The position numbers were made by a program, and so were the translations under genes. This document shows, piece by piece, positions 15,501-22,059 of a stretch of 25,076 nt of DNA (the first letter of the stretch is position 1; each line of letters begins with the position of its first letter). The notes under the pieces are model-generated. The model did no database searches. It was not told the origin of the DNA and saw only the letters and a program-made list of their open reading frames with translations. The DNA is from Chloroflexota bacterium (GTDB taxonomy: Bacteria > Chloroflexota > UBA4733), in NCBI GenBank assembly GCA_025980355.1, contig JAICXR010000002.1, positions 1-25,076 of the forward strand. Reading direction: 5' to 3'.

Positions 15501-16093
15501 ATCTGGCCGGTCGGCACCGGCAACGCCACGCGCCAGAGGTATTGCTGGTAGCCGTACGCGCCCAACAGGAGCACGCTCACCATGCCCAGCGAACTCACCA
15601 TCTTGAGACCGAGGAGTTTCTCTTCGGCCAGTTGGACGAGGAGCGATTTCGCCGCCTTCTCATCGTCCTTCTTGGTGCGCGTCCAGCGCCAGCCGAGGAT
15701 GGCGGCCACGGTCAGTAAGGCCGCTGCCAGACCGAGGCCGAGCAGCAGCCATTCATTGGCCTGCGACCAATCGACGATCAGGCCGCTCAGGCTCTTCCAG
15801 AACTCGGCGGGCTGAAAGAGGCTCAGGGAGGGCAGCTCGAATTTCTCGCCCGGTTTGACGCTCTGTTGGGCGACGCCGACCTGGACGAGGACGAGGCCGA
15901 GGACGCCGAGGGCGATCGTGGCAAGGGTCCCCGACGCCAGCTCGACGAGTAGTTCTCGGCCATGCTCGGTGGCCTGCTGGCGCACGATGCCCGAGACCTT
16001 GCGGGGACCCGACCGCTGCTGTCCCGGAAGATGAGCAAGAGGGCCCTCCTCACCCGGCTCGCCGTCCGCGGCAGGAGACTGGTCGCGCGCCAC
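12551..16093 (-). CDS. Large membrane-anchored tetratricopeptide-repeat protein (1180 aa)
   Basis: A polar N-terminus of about 50 residues is followed by three likely membrane helices: ATIALGVLGLVLVQVGVA (about 58-75), WLLLGLGLAAALLTVAAILGW (115-135) and MVSSLGMVSVLLLGAYGY (165-182). Next comes a globular domain (about 190-345) containing DIDQARALARRIGADAVVIYRDE, similar in pattern to the sensor or TolB-N-like parts of other TPR proteins. From about 345 to 1150 there are many degenerate TPRs, such as VELYLGHTYYVLGQDAAAAAAYQQAI and GFADLGWAQYRNGDTATALATTE. TPRs are protein-protein docking surfaces. GTG 16093 is preceded by GAAGAAGG. It is divergent from the S16 lipoprotein gene, which may be its functional partner. 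The function is unknown. Confidence 0.85.
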   Translation of the reverse strand: MARDQSPAADGEPGEEGPLAHLPGQQRSGPRKVSGIVRQQATEHGRELLVELASGTLATIALGVLGLVLVQVGVAQQSVKPGEKFELPSLSLFQPAEFWKSLSGLIVDWSQANEWLLLGLGLAAALLTVAAILGWRWTRTKKDDEKAAKSLLVQLAEEKLLGLKMVSSLGMVSVLLLGAYGYQQYLWRVALPVPTGQIGIAFTRQLGSTVAQDRLADDLKQLGHANVLAMRELPVTFDASDIDQARALARRIGADAVVIYRDETDTVAAPPTAHTRGPGLAAPLPDATTTHHVAYVVFANPSIGVQVPLAQRDAGGQVNSVGYREKEGVEVPRVEADDVSKVMEATAGILLYDQDRYLPAIAHLQAALPAEGSRSSSDAIVELYLGHTYYVLGQDAAAAAAYQQAIALWEAEKPLPVQDRLLLAGAYAQQATLLFDQQQADQAEALLQKAVALRAPLDNDQTALSDPAIARQFHSTYGAVYLGLMDVALYRKDQDATTRWSGHAQTEAKALQASSDRSAQESAVWMQYRTGDCSGAAQEIATLLGQNPNDIVAHQLAERLAYLRSNERLPGDITEVAQQLNAVLQLDPTNLPELQSKRLFQALSASLEDPGYLGAEKQTVDTILAADPNNVEALQGYLSDAMDITAWPFLAQPGGDLWSAEYGDALTFLLQQAAWKRDPVHITAALDGYNALRPYVTRWAEELQPQSATPLLYKARLSHLSESLVYTLQYVPGTSKLPGIADQYPALWQRAVTDATQVLSEGRTASPLERAEADVLLSELWNDQFWVRTEDKAPDAAAASEQAVQFAEAAAKLVASNPPATSDEQYSAATVYLNLFTALTTAKVPASNAGNQALANQDATAATAAETQWLTLMKQVVAASSSATDFATRPVCQGTQGFQQGDQALQKGDVASAVSLLTAYTANFPRDPDGFADLGWAQYRNGDTATALATTEHFAQMAPDSYLGPANLAVMLLAQGKADEAQQAYKSALDKLQGQPDATRLLHFRSMADDLLALARDNTQARTGVKAALPLLEGYLAALPATDQSTLGSQLIDADNDLGGAALWAGDTQAAARLYAAALTINPTSLLVLTNVGLTKLTSGDSAGAQTAYDQAIAAAPAYLTDPNGQRLQGQDRETAVGEAKQELTAAVDALQVTAKQQPALQPAVQKIIGQLQATAGRLS

Positions 16094-16323
16094 GATAGGG
16101 CCCTTCTTCGTGTTACGTTGAACGCCGGTAGTCTGCTGTTACTTAGACTTCGGGCGATTACTATAGCGGAAGTATTCCACCGGGAGCCTTGACGCACAGA
16201 GATATAGGAAAATCAACTACGGAGGTCACCGACGAATAGCAAAAACGGGGTAGGACCTCCACTGACCTCAACACATCCGTAATCTGCCGGTACGATACTT
16301 CACGTTTGGATCAGATTCTTGGA
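16094..16323. promoter_or_regulatory. Divergent control region between the TPR and S16-lipoprotein genes
   Basis: This AT-richer gap holds candidate promoters for both sides. On the minus strand GTGACC (16229-16224), 17 bases, TATATC (16206-16201), and a second -10-like TATAGT (16165-16160). On the plus strand a GATACT at 16294-16299, in GGTACGATACT, would start RNA near 16306. An inverted repeat GGAGGTC (16221-16227) / GACCTCC (16254-16260) overlaps the minus -35 and could be an operator or hairpin. All elements are tentative. Confidence 0.45.
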
Positions 16324-18429
16324 ATGGGATGGCGCGTAGTGAGATTCAGTCCCTCTCGTGTTTCGACGGCCCTACTCTCTCTCGTCTTGATGACGTTGGT
16401 GGCGTGTAGTAGCACGGTGGCGCCCGTGGCGACAGCGAAGGCCGTCGCGCCTCCCACCGTCGCGCCAGCCACCGCGACGGCGGTAGTGCCGGCCACAGCG
16501 ACAGCGGCGCCGGCGCCCACCGCTGTCCCGGTCACGCCGACCCCGGTGGTCCAGGGCGGGAAGGTCACCATAAACACCCTGTACGTCTGCGAAGGGTGCA
16601 CGAGCGATGGCAAGGCGACCGGTGGTACCGAGCCGGCCACCATCACGGTCGCGCCCAAGACGACGTCCGGTGTCAGCGTGCTCTTCGGGAACAGCGAAGT
16701 CGGCGGCATGGGCAACCAGTGGCAGGCCGCCGCCTGGACTGCGGCGGTGCAGTCGGCGCTGCTGCTCGGGCTCGATCCGAGCAAACTGAGCTTTACCTAC
16801 CAGTACCAGGGGCGGGTCGACGGCCCGAGCGCGGGCGCCCTGCTCACCATCGGGACGCTGGCCGCCATCCTGGGCGACACGATCCCCAAGGACTTCGCCA
16901 TGACCGGCACGATCAATCCCGACGGCACGATCGGCCCGGTCGGCGGTATCCCCCACAAGATCGACGGCGCCGCCAAGGCGGGCATCAAGACGATGCTGGT
17001 CCCGGTCGGTCAGCGCACCGACCTCGATGAGAACACCAAGCAGATGGTGGACCTCGTACGACGCGGCCAGGACCAGGGCGTGAACGTCCAGCTCGTCTCG
17101 AACATCTACGACGCCTACCAGATCGCCACCGGCAAGGCGCTGCCACAGCCGCAAGGCGCCGCAAATCCGAGCTTCCCGTCCGCGGTGTCGGACAAGATGA
17201 GTGCGCAGGCGTCCACCTGGCTGGCGACGAACGCGAGCAACGAGAGCCGCGCCAAGAGCTTCTCGGCGGAGGTCCAGAAGCAGTTCGCCGCCGATATGAG
17301 CGCCGCCGACAAGACGGCGCAAGCCGCGAACCAGGCGCTGCAGGAAGGCAATGCGCCGGTCGCCTTGGAGCGCGCCGAGGAGGCCGTCCAGACGTCGCTT
17401 CCGGCCGAACGCGACGCCGAGCTCTACCAGACGATCGTGGATCGCGGCGTCAAGGCCGGTATCGCCCAGGTCCAGGCCTCGAGCAGCACCGAGGACAAGC
17501 TCAACGCCCTGTACGACCGGCTGCGAGCCCAGGATACGAAGACGGCGAGCGACGCGGTCACCCTGATGGATGCGTATAGCAACGCGATCATCGCCGAGCA
17601 CTCGGTCGCCGACGGCGACGCGCAGACCGCCGCCCTGGTGAAGAACGCGGCCACGATGAAGGACTCGGACGTCATCGACGCGCTCTTCGTGATCAACGAC
17701 GATTACACGAACGCGGAGACGTTCGTCGACGTGACGACGACCGAGCTCGACCTGTTCCTCGGCCAGGGATCGGGCAGCCCGCCGAGTCTCGACACGTTGA
17801 ATGGCCTGGGCGAGCTGCTGCGCCAGGCCGGCCAGGCGAATCTCGCGGCCTTCAACGCGACCACGGTCGCCGACATCGCCCAGCAGTACAACGTGCGGGA
17901 CGAAGTCGTGGAGCAGCGTCTGGCCAACCTCGACGGGGTCTACGCCGACGCCCTCTACGCATCCCAGCTGGCGGCCCAGCAGACGACCTCGAAGTCGCAG
18001 TTGACGCAGAGCCAGCAGGCGTATTACGTCCTCGGCGCGGCGCTCGACACCTACGCGCTCAGCACCGAGCTGATCGCGAAGTACTACTCGCTCGACGCCC
18101 AACTCGACAAGAACTTCGACATCACCGGCTACGGACGCGAGACAGCGCTCGTGAGCATGCTCAACCTCGGCCAGAAGAGCGCGGACAGCGCGCTCGGCAT
18201 CCCCAAGGATGTGCCACTGCCGGCGTTGTATTACGCCGACAACGCCGACTTCTCGCGCAACGGGGACGCCGGCCAGCAGATGGACGCCATGTTCTACTAC
18301 TGGCAGTCCACGATTCTGAGCAAGGTGATGGCGAACATGACCGGCGAGTGGGGCCAGAAGATCCAGAGCGTCGTCGCCCCGGGCCAGAACGCGCGGCTGC
18401 TCCAGGCCAGCGCCTACAAGGGGAACTAA
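16324..18429 (+). CDS. Lipoprotein with a Lon-type (S16) Ser-Lys protease domain, no ATPase domain
   Basis: The N-terminus is a lipoprotein signal peptide ending LMTLVAC (Cys28), followed by a linker of Ala, Pro, Thr and Val repeats (about 29-78). Then comes a Lon-like proteolytic domain (about 110-270): YQGRVDGPSAGALLT with the catalytic Ser at about 169, MTGTINPDGTIGPVGGIPHKIDGAAKAGIKTMLVP with the catalytic Lys at about 212, and NVQLVSNIYDAYQIATG. No Walker motifs are present. The rest, about 400 residues, is helical and Ala/Asp-rich with TPR-like pairs. The layout resembles the archaeal secreted COG1750 serine proteases. I chose ATG 16324; TTG 16306 is an alternative. Substrates are unknown. 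Confidence 0.88.
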   Translation: MGWRVVRFSPSRVSTALLSLVLMTLVACSSTVAPVATAKAVAPPTVAPATATAVVPATATAAPAPTAVPVTPTPVVQGGKVTINTLYVCEGCTSDGKATGGTEPATITVAPKTTSGVSVLFGNSEVGGMGNQWQAAAWTAAVQSALLLGLDPSKLSFTYQYQGRVDGPSAGALLTIGTLAAILGDTIPKDFAMTGTINPDGTIGPVGGIPHKIDGAAKAGIKTMLVPVGQRTDLDENTKQMVDLVRRGQDQGVNVQLVSNIYDAYQIATGKALPQPQGAANPSFPSAVSDKMSAQASTWLATNASNESRAKSFSAEVQKQFAADMSAADKTAQAANQALQEGNAPVALERAEEAVQTSLPAERDAELYQTIVDRGVKAGIAQVQASSSTEDKLNALYDRLRAQDTKTASDAVTLMDAYSNAIIAEHSVADGDAQTAALVKNAATMKDSDVIDALFVINDDYTNAETFVDVTTTELDLFLGQGSGSPPSLDTLNGLGELLRQAGQANLAAFNATTVADIAQQYNVRDEVVEQRLANLDGVYADALYASQLAAQQTTSKSQLTQSQQAYYVLGAALDTYALSTELIAKYYSLDAQLDKNFDITGYGRETALVSMLNLGQKSADSALGIPKDVPLPALYYADNADFSRNGDAGQQMDAMFYYWQSTILSKVMANMTGEWGQKIQSVVAPGQNARLLQASAYKGN

Positions 18430-18438
18430 GCGGCGTGA

Positions 18439-19479
18439 CTACGATGCCGGATGCAGGTAGGCGGCCTCCTGGCGGTGCGGTGGCCCCGGCGCCCGCGTGC
18501 TTGCCACGGCGCAGGCCAGCCCGACGGGGATCCAGATCCACAGCGTCACCGCGCGGCTGAGGAGGGCCGCAGCCAACGCCGGACCGCCGCCGCCGCCCAC
18601 TTTGACGATGGTGGCCACGATCGCCCCTTCCGCGGCGCCGACGCCACCAGGCAGCATGGACAGGCCGCCCGCCAGCCCCGAGGCGCCCCAGGCCAGGGCG
18701 GCGGCGGCCAGCGTAAGGTGCAGGCCGACGGCGCCGGTCGCCAGGCGAAAGAGCACGACCTCGCACGCCCGCGCTGCCAGTGCGCAGGCAAAGGCGACCA
18801 GGAGCGGCCCGGGCCCGCCGATGGCCAGGAGGCCCTGGAGGAAAGACCGGAGCCAGCGCAGGTGCGGGGTCTGGCGCTGCGGGCCGCTGAAGCGCTGGAG
18901 CCGTTGCCGGCCCGGTCCGAGCAGCGCCAGGGTGACTAGCCCCAGGAAGGCCACGATCACGCCCCAGCCGAGGGGAGGCAGGCGGTAGTCGCCAAACACG
19001 GCCGCGGCCAGTGAGATGGCGAGGTAGCTGACCACCTCGGTTGCCGCCTCCACCGGCAGCACGCCGACCGTCTCCGCCTCCGGCACGCCCGTCGCTTGCC
19101 GGACGAGGGCGAACTTCAGGAAGGCCGCCACCCGGCCCGGCGTCAATTCCAGGGCGAATCCGGTCAGATAAATACGCGCGCTGGCGAGGACGGGGAGGGC
19201 GGGCACGCGACGGCAGATCAGGAAGTGCCAGCGCAAGAAGCGCGAGCCCTGGCTCCCCGCCGCCAACAACACCAGGAGCGGCACGACATCGAAGATGCCG
19301 GTCGACCAGCGGATGCCGTCGCCGAGACGCCAGGTCAGGACGACCCCCACCGCCAGGGCCAGCGCCGCCAGGGCGGCAACGCCACGCACCAGCACGCGGA
19401 GACGCGGCAACGTCGGTGGCGATGCACCGTCGCCGCCAAAGGGCAGGGCTGGCGCTCGGTCGCGTGCCTGCACCCGCAT
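18439..19479 (-). CDS. Second UPF0104 / flippase-like integral membrane protein
   Basis: About 346 residues with seven or eight membrane segments, from VRGVAALAALALAVGVVLTW to SRAVTLWIWIPVGLACAVA. Family patterns include SRFLRWHFLI, ARIYLTGFALELTPGRVAAFLKFALV, VEAATEVVSYLAISL and GLSMLPGGVGAAEGAIVA. These match the same membrane domain as the gene at 7598-8650, but the two are clearly diverged copies. The family is linked to handling of lipids or lipid-linked sugars. I chose ATG 19479 because GGGGGA lies just upstream; a TTG at 19491 is possible. Its 3' end faces the S16 lipoprotein gene with only nine bases between. The N-terminus is polar and Arg/Pro-rich before the first helix. Confidence 0.82.
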   Translation of the reverse strand: MRVQARDRAPALPFGGDGASPPTLPRLRVLVRGVAALAALALAVGVVLTWRLGDGIRWSTGIFDVVPLLVLLAAGSQGSRFLRWHFLICRRVPALPVLASARIYLTGFALELTPGRVAAFLKFALVRQATGVPEAETVGVLPVEAATEVVSYLAISLAAAVFGDYRLPPLGWGVIVAFLGLVTLALLGPGRQRLQRFSGPQRQTPHLRWLRSFLQGLLAIGGPGPLLVAFACALAARACEVVLFRLATGAVGLHLTLAAAALAWGASGLAGGLSMLPGGVGAAEGAIVATIVKVGGGGGPALAAALLSRAVTLWIWIPVGLACAVASTRAPGPPHRQEAAYLHPAS

Positions 19480-19694
19480 CCGGTCCCCCAAATCCCGCCG
19501 TCTGTCATCGAACTCTACCCCCCAGTTGTAAACAATTCGGCAAGTCGAGGCGTCAAGGAAGCTGGCACCGGCTGTGCATTCACAACGTACCGTTCGGGCG
19601 CAATGGGGTTAGGACCGCCAGCCTTGCGTTACCGCCGAAGCCACGCCGGTGCTACTGTATAGGGAGCGGAGGAGTGAGCTATTCGGAGGTGACC

Positions 19695-20960
19695 GTGCCC
19701 GGGTTCCTGGTCGAAGGGGGCCAACCACTGCGGGGGACCGTGCGTGCCGCCGCCAACAAGAACGGCGTGCTGCCCATGTTGGCCGCTACCTTGTTGACCG
19801 ACGAGGTGTGCGAGATACGCAACGTGCCGCTCATCAATGCGGTACTCGTCCTCGGTCAAATTCTGCAAGACCTGGGCGCCTGCGTGGAGGGTCTGGGGAC
19901 ATCCACGCTGCGCATTTGCTGCCGGGGAGTCCGGGAGCATCGCGTCCGGCCCGACCTGGTGGTTCAGGAACGCGCCGCCGTCCTCGTGATGGCGCCCCTG
20001 ATCGCCCGCACCGGCAAGGTGCGGATGGGACGTCCGGGCGGTTGCGCCATCGGGCGGCGGGACATCGGCACGCACCTGGAGGCGTTAGAGGCGCTCGGTG
20101 CGCGCGTCCATACCCTGCGGGATGAAGTATCGATCGCCGCAACCCGCCTGACCGGCAGCACGATCTTCCTGGATGAGGCGTCGGTGACGGCGACGGAGAA
20201 CACGATGATGGCCGCCTGTGCCGCCGACGGTGTCACGGTGATCAAACACGCCGCCTGCGAGCCACACGTCGTCGATTTCGGGCGCTTCTTGATCGCCATG
20301 GGCGCCGACATCACCGGGTTGGGCAGCAACGTCCTGACGATCCAGGGGGGCATCCCTTTGCACGGGGCAACCTACACGGTAGCGGCGGATCATATCGACG
20401 TCGGCACCTTCGCCATCGCCGCGGCCGTGACCGGCGGCAGCATCGACATCGAAGGCGTCAATCCCGACCAACTGGAGATGATCGGCCTGATCTTGCAGCG
20501 CATGGGCGTGGTCATGCAACTGCGGGGAGAGCAGCGGTGTTGTCTCCACATCGAACCGGGCGACCTCGTTGCTACCCGCAAAGTCGATTCCAACATCTGG
20601 CCGGGTTTCCCCACCGATCTCGTGTCGCCGGTCATCACCCTGGCGACGCAGTGCCGGGGGACCACCCTGATTCACGACTGGATGTTCGAGTCGCGGATGT
20701 TCTTCGTCGATCAGCTCGTCGGCATGGGCGCCAACATCGTGCTCTGCGATCCGCACCGTTGCGTCGTCACCGGCCCGGCCCGCCTGGAGGGGACGCGCCT
20801 GGACGGCCCCGACCTGCGCGCCGGCATGGCGCTCCTGCTGGCCGCGCTGGCCGCCGACGGCACGAGCGACGTGCGCGGCGCCGAGCGGATCGAGCGCGGC
20901 TACGAGAATATTGTGCCCCGCCTGAGCGCCCTCGGCGCGAACATCCAGCGCGTGGCGTAG
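19695..20960 (+). CDS. murA: UDP-N-acetylglucosamine 1-carboxyvinyltransferase
   Basis: MurA makes the first committed step of peptidoglycan synthesis, transferring enolpyruvate from PEP to UDP-GlcNAc. The 421-residue product spans the full enolpyruvyl-transferase fold. Conserved residues seen are Lys22-Asn23 (ANKNGVLPMLAATLLTDE), the active-site Cys at about 117 (GGCAIGRRDIGTHLEAL), the Asp of GFPTDL, the Arg of MFESRM, the Asp-Leu-Arg of DLRAGMALLLAAL and the Arg of ERGYENI. Cys117 predicts fosfomycin sensitivity. GGAGGTGA five bases before GTG 19695 decides the start; GTG 19674 is also possible. An ASRT-family gene follows 19 bp later. Some motifs (NKNG, DLVSP) are unusual, so it may be a second MurA copy. 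Confidence 0.93.
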   Translation: MPGFLVEGGQPLRGTVRAAANKNGVLPMLAATLLTDEVCEIRNVPLINAVLVLGQILQDLGACVEGLGTSTLRICCRGVREHRVRPDLVVQERAAVLVMAPLIARTGKVRMGRPGGCAIGRRDIGTHLEALEALGARVHTLRDEVSIAATRLTGSTIFLDEASVTATENTMMAACAADGVTVIKHAACEPHVVDFGRFLIAMGADITGLGSNVLTIQGGIPLHGATYTVAADHIDVGTFAIAAAVTGGSIDIEGVNPDQLEMIGLILQRMGVVMQLRGEQRCCLHIEPGDLVATRKVDSNIWPGFPTDLVSPVITLATQCRGTTLIHDWMFESRMFFVDQLVGMGANIVLCDPHRCVVTGPARLEGTRLDGPDLRAGMALLLAALAADGTSDVRGAERIERGYENIVPRLSALGANIQRVA

Positions 20961-20979
20961 GCTGGGAGACGAAGAAGCA

Positions 20980-21354
20980 ATGTCCGAAGCCGGCCACCGC
21001 ACCTGGTACATCCCCGATGGCTATCTGCCACCCACCTCCTACACCGGCAGCCTGATCAGCCACGAGGCGGTGTGTGTCCTCAATCCCGGCGCCGACGAGG
21101 CGACGGTGCGGCTGACCATCTACTTCGAAGACCGCGAGCCCCTGCGCGACCTCGTCAACCGCATCGCCGGTGAGCGCACCCTGCACATCCGCTTGGACAA
21201 GCCGGAGCACACCGGCGGCCAGCGCCTGCCGACCGGCGTCCCCTACGCGATCAAGGTGGAAAGCGACGTGCCGATTATCGTGCAACACTCCCGCCTGGAC
21301 GCCACGCAACCGGCGCTGGCGCTGTTCACGACCATGGGCTACCCGCAGGACTGA
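20980..21354 (+). CDS. ASRT family protein (sensory rhodopsin transducer-like, DUF1362)
   Basis: The 124-residue protein matches the Anabaena sensory rhodopsin transducer family along its length: WYIPDGYLPP, ISHEAVCVLNPGADEATVRLTIYFEDREP, a His/Arg-containing TLHIRLDK, and SDVPIIVQHSRLDATQPALALFTTMGYPQD. The founding member is a small soluble beta-sandwich tetramer that partners with sensory rhodopsin, but most family members occur in genomes without rhodopsin and are thought to bind small molecules or sugars. No rhodopsin gene is in this window. GAAGAAG precedes the ATG. It is 19 bp after murA and probably cotranscribed. A structured repeat begins 16 bases after its stop. Confidence 0.92.
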   Translation: MSEAGHRTWYIPDGYLPPTSYTGSLISHEAVCVLNPGADEATVRLTIYFEDREPLRDLVNRIAGERTLHIRLDKPEHTGGQRLPTGVPYAIKVESDVPIIVQHSRLDATQPALALFTTMGYPQD

Positions 21355-21370
21355 AGTTCTGACGCATTGG

Positions 21371-21517
21371 GACCAGACGCTGAAGCGTCTGGCTAAAAGC
21401 ACCCACTGCGGTGGGTACCCGAGCCCCTCCGGGGCTGCCCGATTCCCGCAGTGGCGTGCTCGGTGCGCAGCCCCGGAGGGGCTTTGTCGTTTTAGCCAGG
21501 AGATTTATCTCCTGGTC
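21371..21517. repeat. 147-bp multi-hairpin intergenic element
   Basis: Bounded by GACCAG (21371-21376) and CTGGTC (21512-21517). It contains, in order, CCAGACGC/GCGTCTGG (21373-21392), CTGGCTAAAA (21389-21398) matching TTTTAGCCAG (21490-21499), ACCCAC/GTGGGT (21401-21416), AGCCCC/GGGGCT (21422-21436), its reverse-complement copy (21469-21483) and CCAGGAGA/TCTCCTGG (21496-21515). This is a symmetric, branched element of REP/MITE type, or a structured RNA. It lies 16 bp downstream of the ASRT gene. Confidence 0.85.
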
Positions 21518-22059
21518 CTTGGCCGCCTACACGCTACCCGTGCCTTATACTGAAGGCGGTGCGTGCTCGCCCCGTACCGCGGCGTGCCCCGCAGCGCCTG
21601 AGGAGACACGATGTACCGTCGGATCCTACTCTTGTCCCCGCACGTGCATGCTGTCCATGGCGAACATGACGCGGCGCAGACGAAAGTTCAGTCGCCGCCG
21701 CCAGGGTTGGTGGGGCACGAGGGCCCCAGCGAGGTACAGGGCGTACGTTTGCAGCAGCAGGGCAAGCATGACCAGGCACAGCAGCCCGGCCCGACCTACG
21801 GCCCCCAATCGGCGGAACAACGGATGTGGCATGCGGGGCCGCTCCTCTTCGAATGCCGGCCGAACGGTACTCACCGACCGACCGGCATGTTTTTGACGGT
21901 TGGTCCTGCTCAAGCAGTCCGGGAATAGGAAAATGCAAGAAGCGTGCCGCGCTCGCGCGATGATCGGTCCGGGCTGCGAGGGCGCGCCGGACCGGGCCGG
22001 AACGATCGTCGCACGTGACCCACGGATGGTATGGATGGTGAGAAGAAAGCTGCGCCGCC
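21518..22059. other. Gene-poor stretch with a possible orphan promoter and ribosome-binding site
   Basis: On the plus strand TATACT (21546-21551) is followed by GAGGAG and an ATG at 21611 reading MYRRILLLS, like the beginning of a universal stress protein, but the following frame is not protein-like. One minus-strand small membrane ORF is listed separately. From 21830 to 22059 I see no gene; there is only a short palindrome CTGCTCAAGCAG and the upstream region of the Agl23-NHL gene. Confidence 0.4.
21626..21832 (-). CDS. Possible small single-span membrane protein (68 aa)
   Basis: The frame gives MPHPLFRRLGAVGRAG, a hydrophobic stretch LLCLVMLALLLQTYALYLAGALV and a basic tail PWRRRLNFRLRRVMFAMDSM. 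GAGGAG lies nine bases before ATG 21832, a rather long spacing. The single helix with an Arg-rich cytoplasmic tail is protein-like, unlike the opposite strand here, but there is no recognisable family. A longer version starting at TTG 21913 is possible. Treat as tentative. Confidence 0.4.
   Translation of the reverse strand: MPHPLFRRLGAVGRAGLLCLVMLALLLQTYALYLAGALVPHQPWRRRLNFRLRRVMFAMDSMHVRGQE

Noticed and set aside
16372..18102. Minus-strand open frame of 576 codons opposite the S16 lipoprotein
   Set aside because: The product is Arg/Gly/Val-rich with no motif; the plus strand has a signal peptide, catalytic residues and domain order.
21611..21928. Plus-strand 105-codon frame with a strong ribosome-binding site
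   Set aside because: After the first seven or so residues the sequence is Gln/Pro/His-rich and protein-unlike, and the opposite strand encodes a more plausible membrane segment; kept only as a possible remnant.
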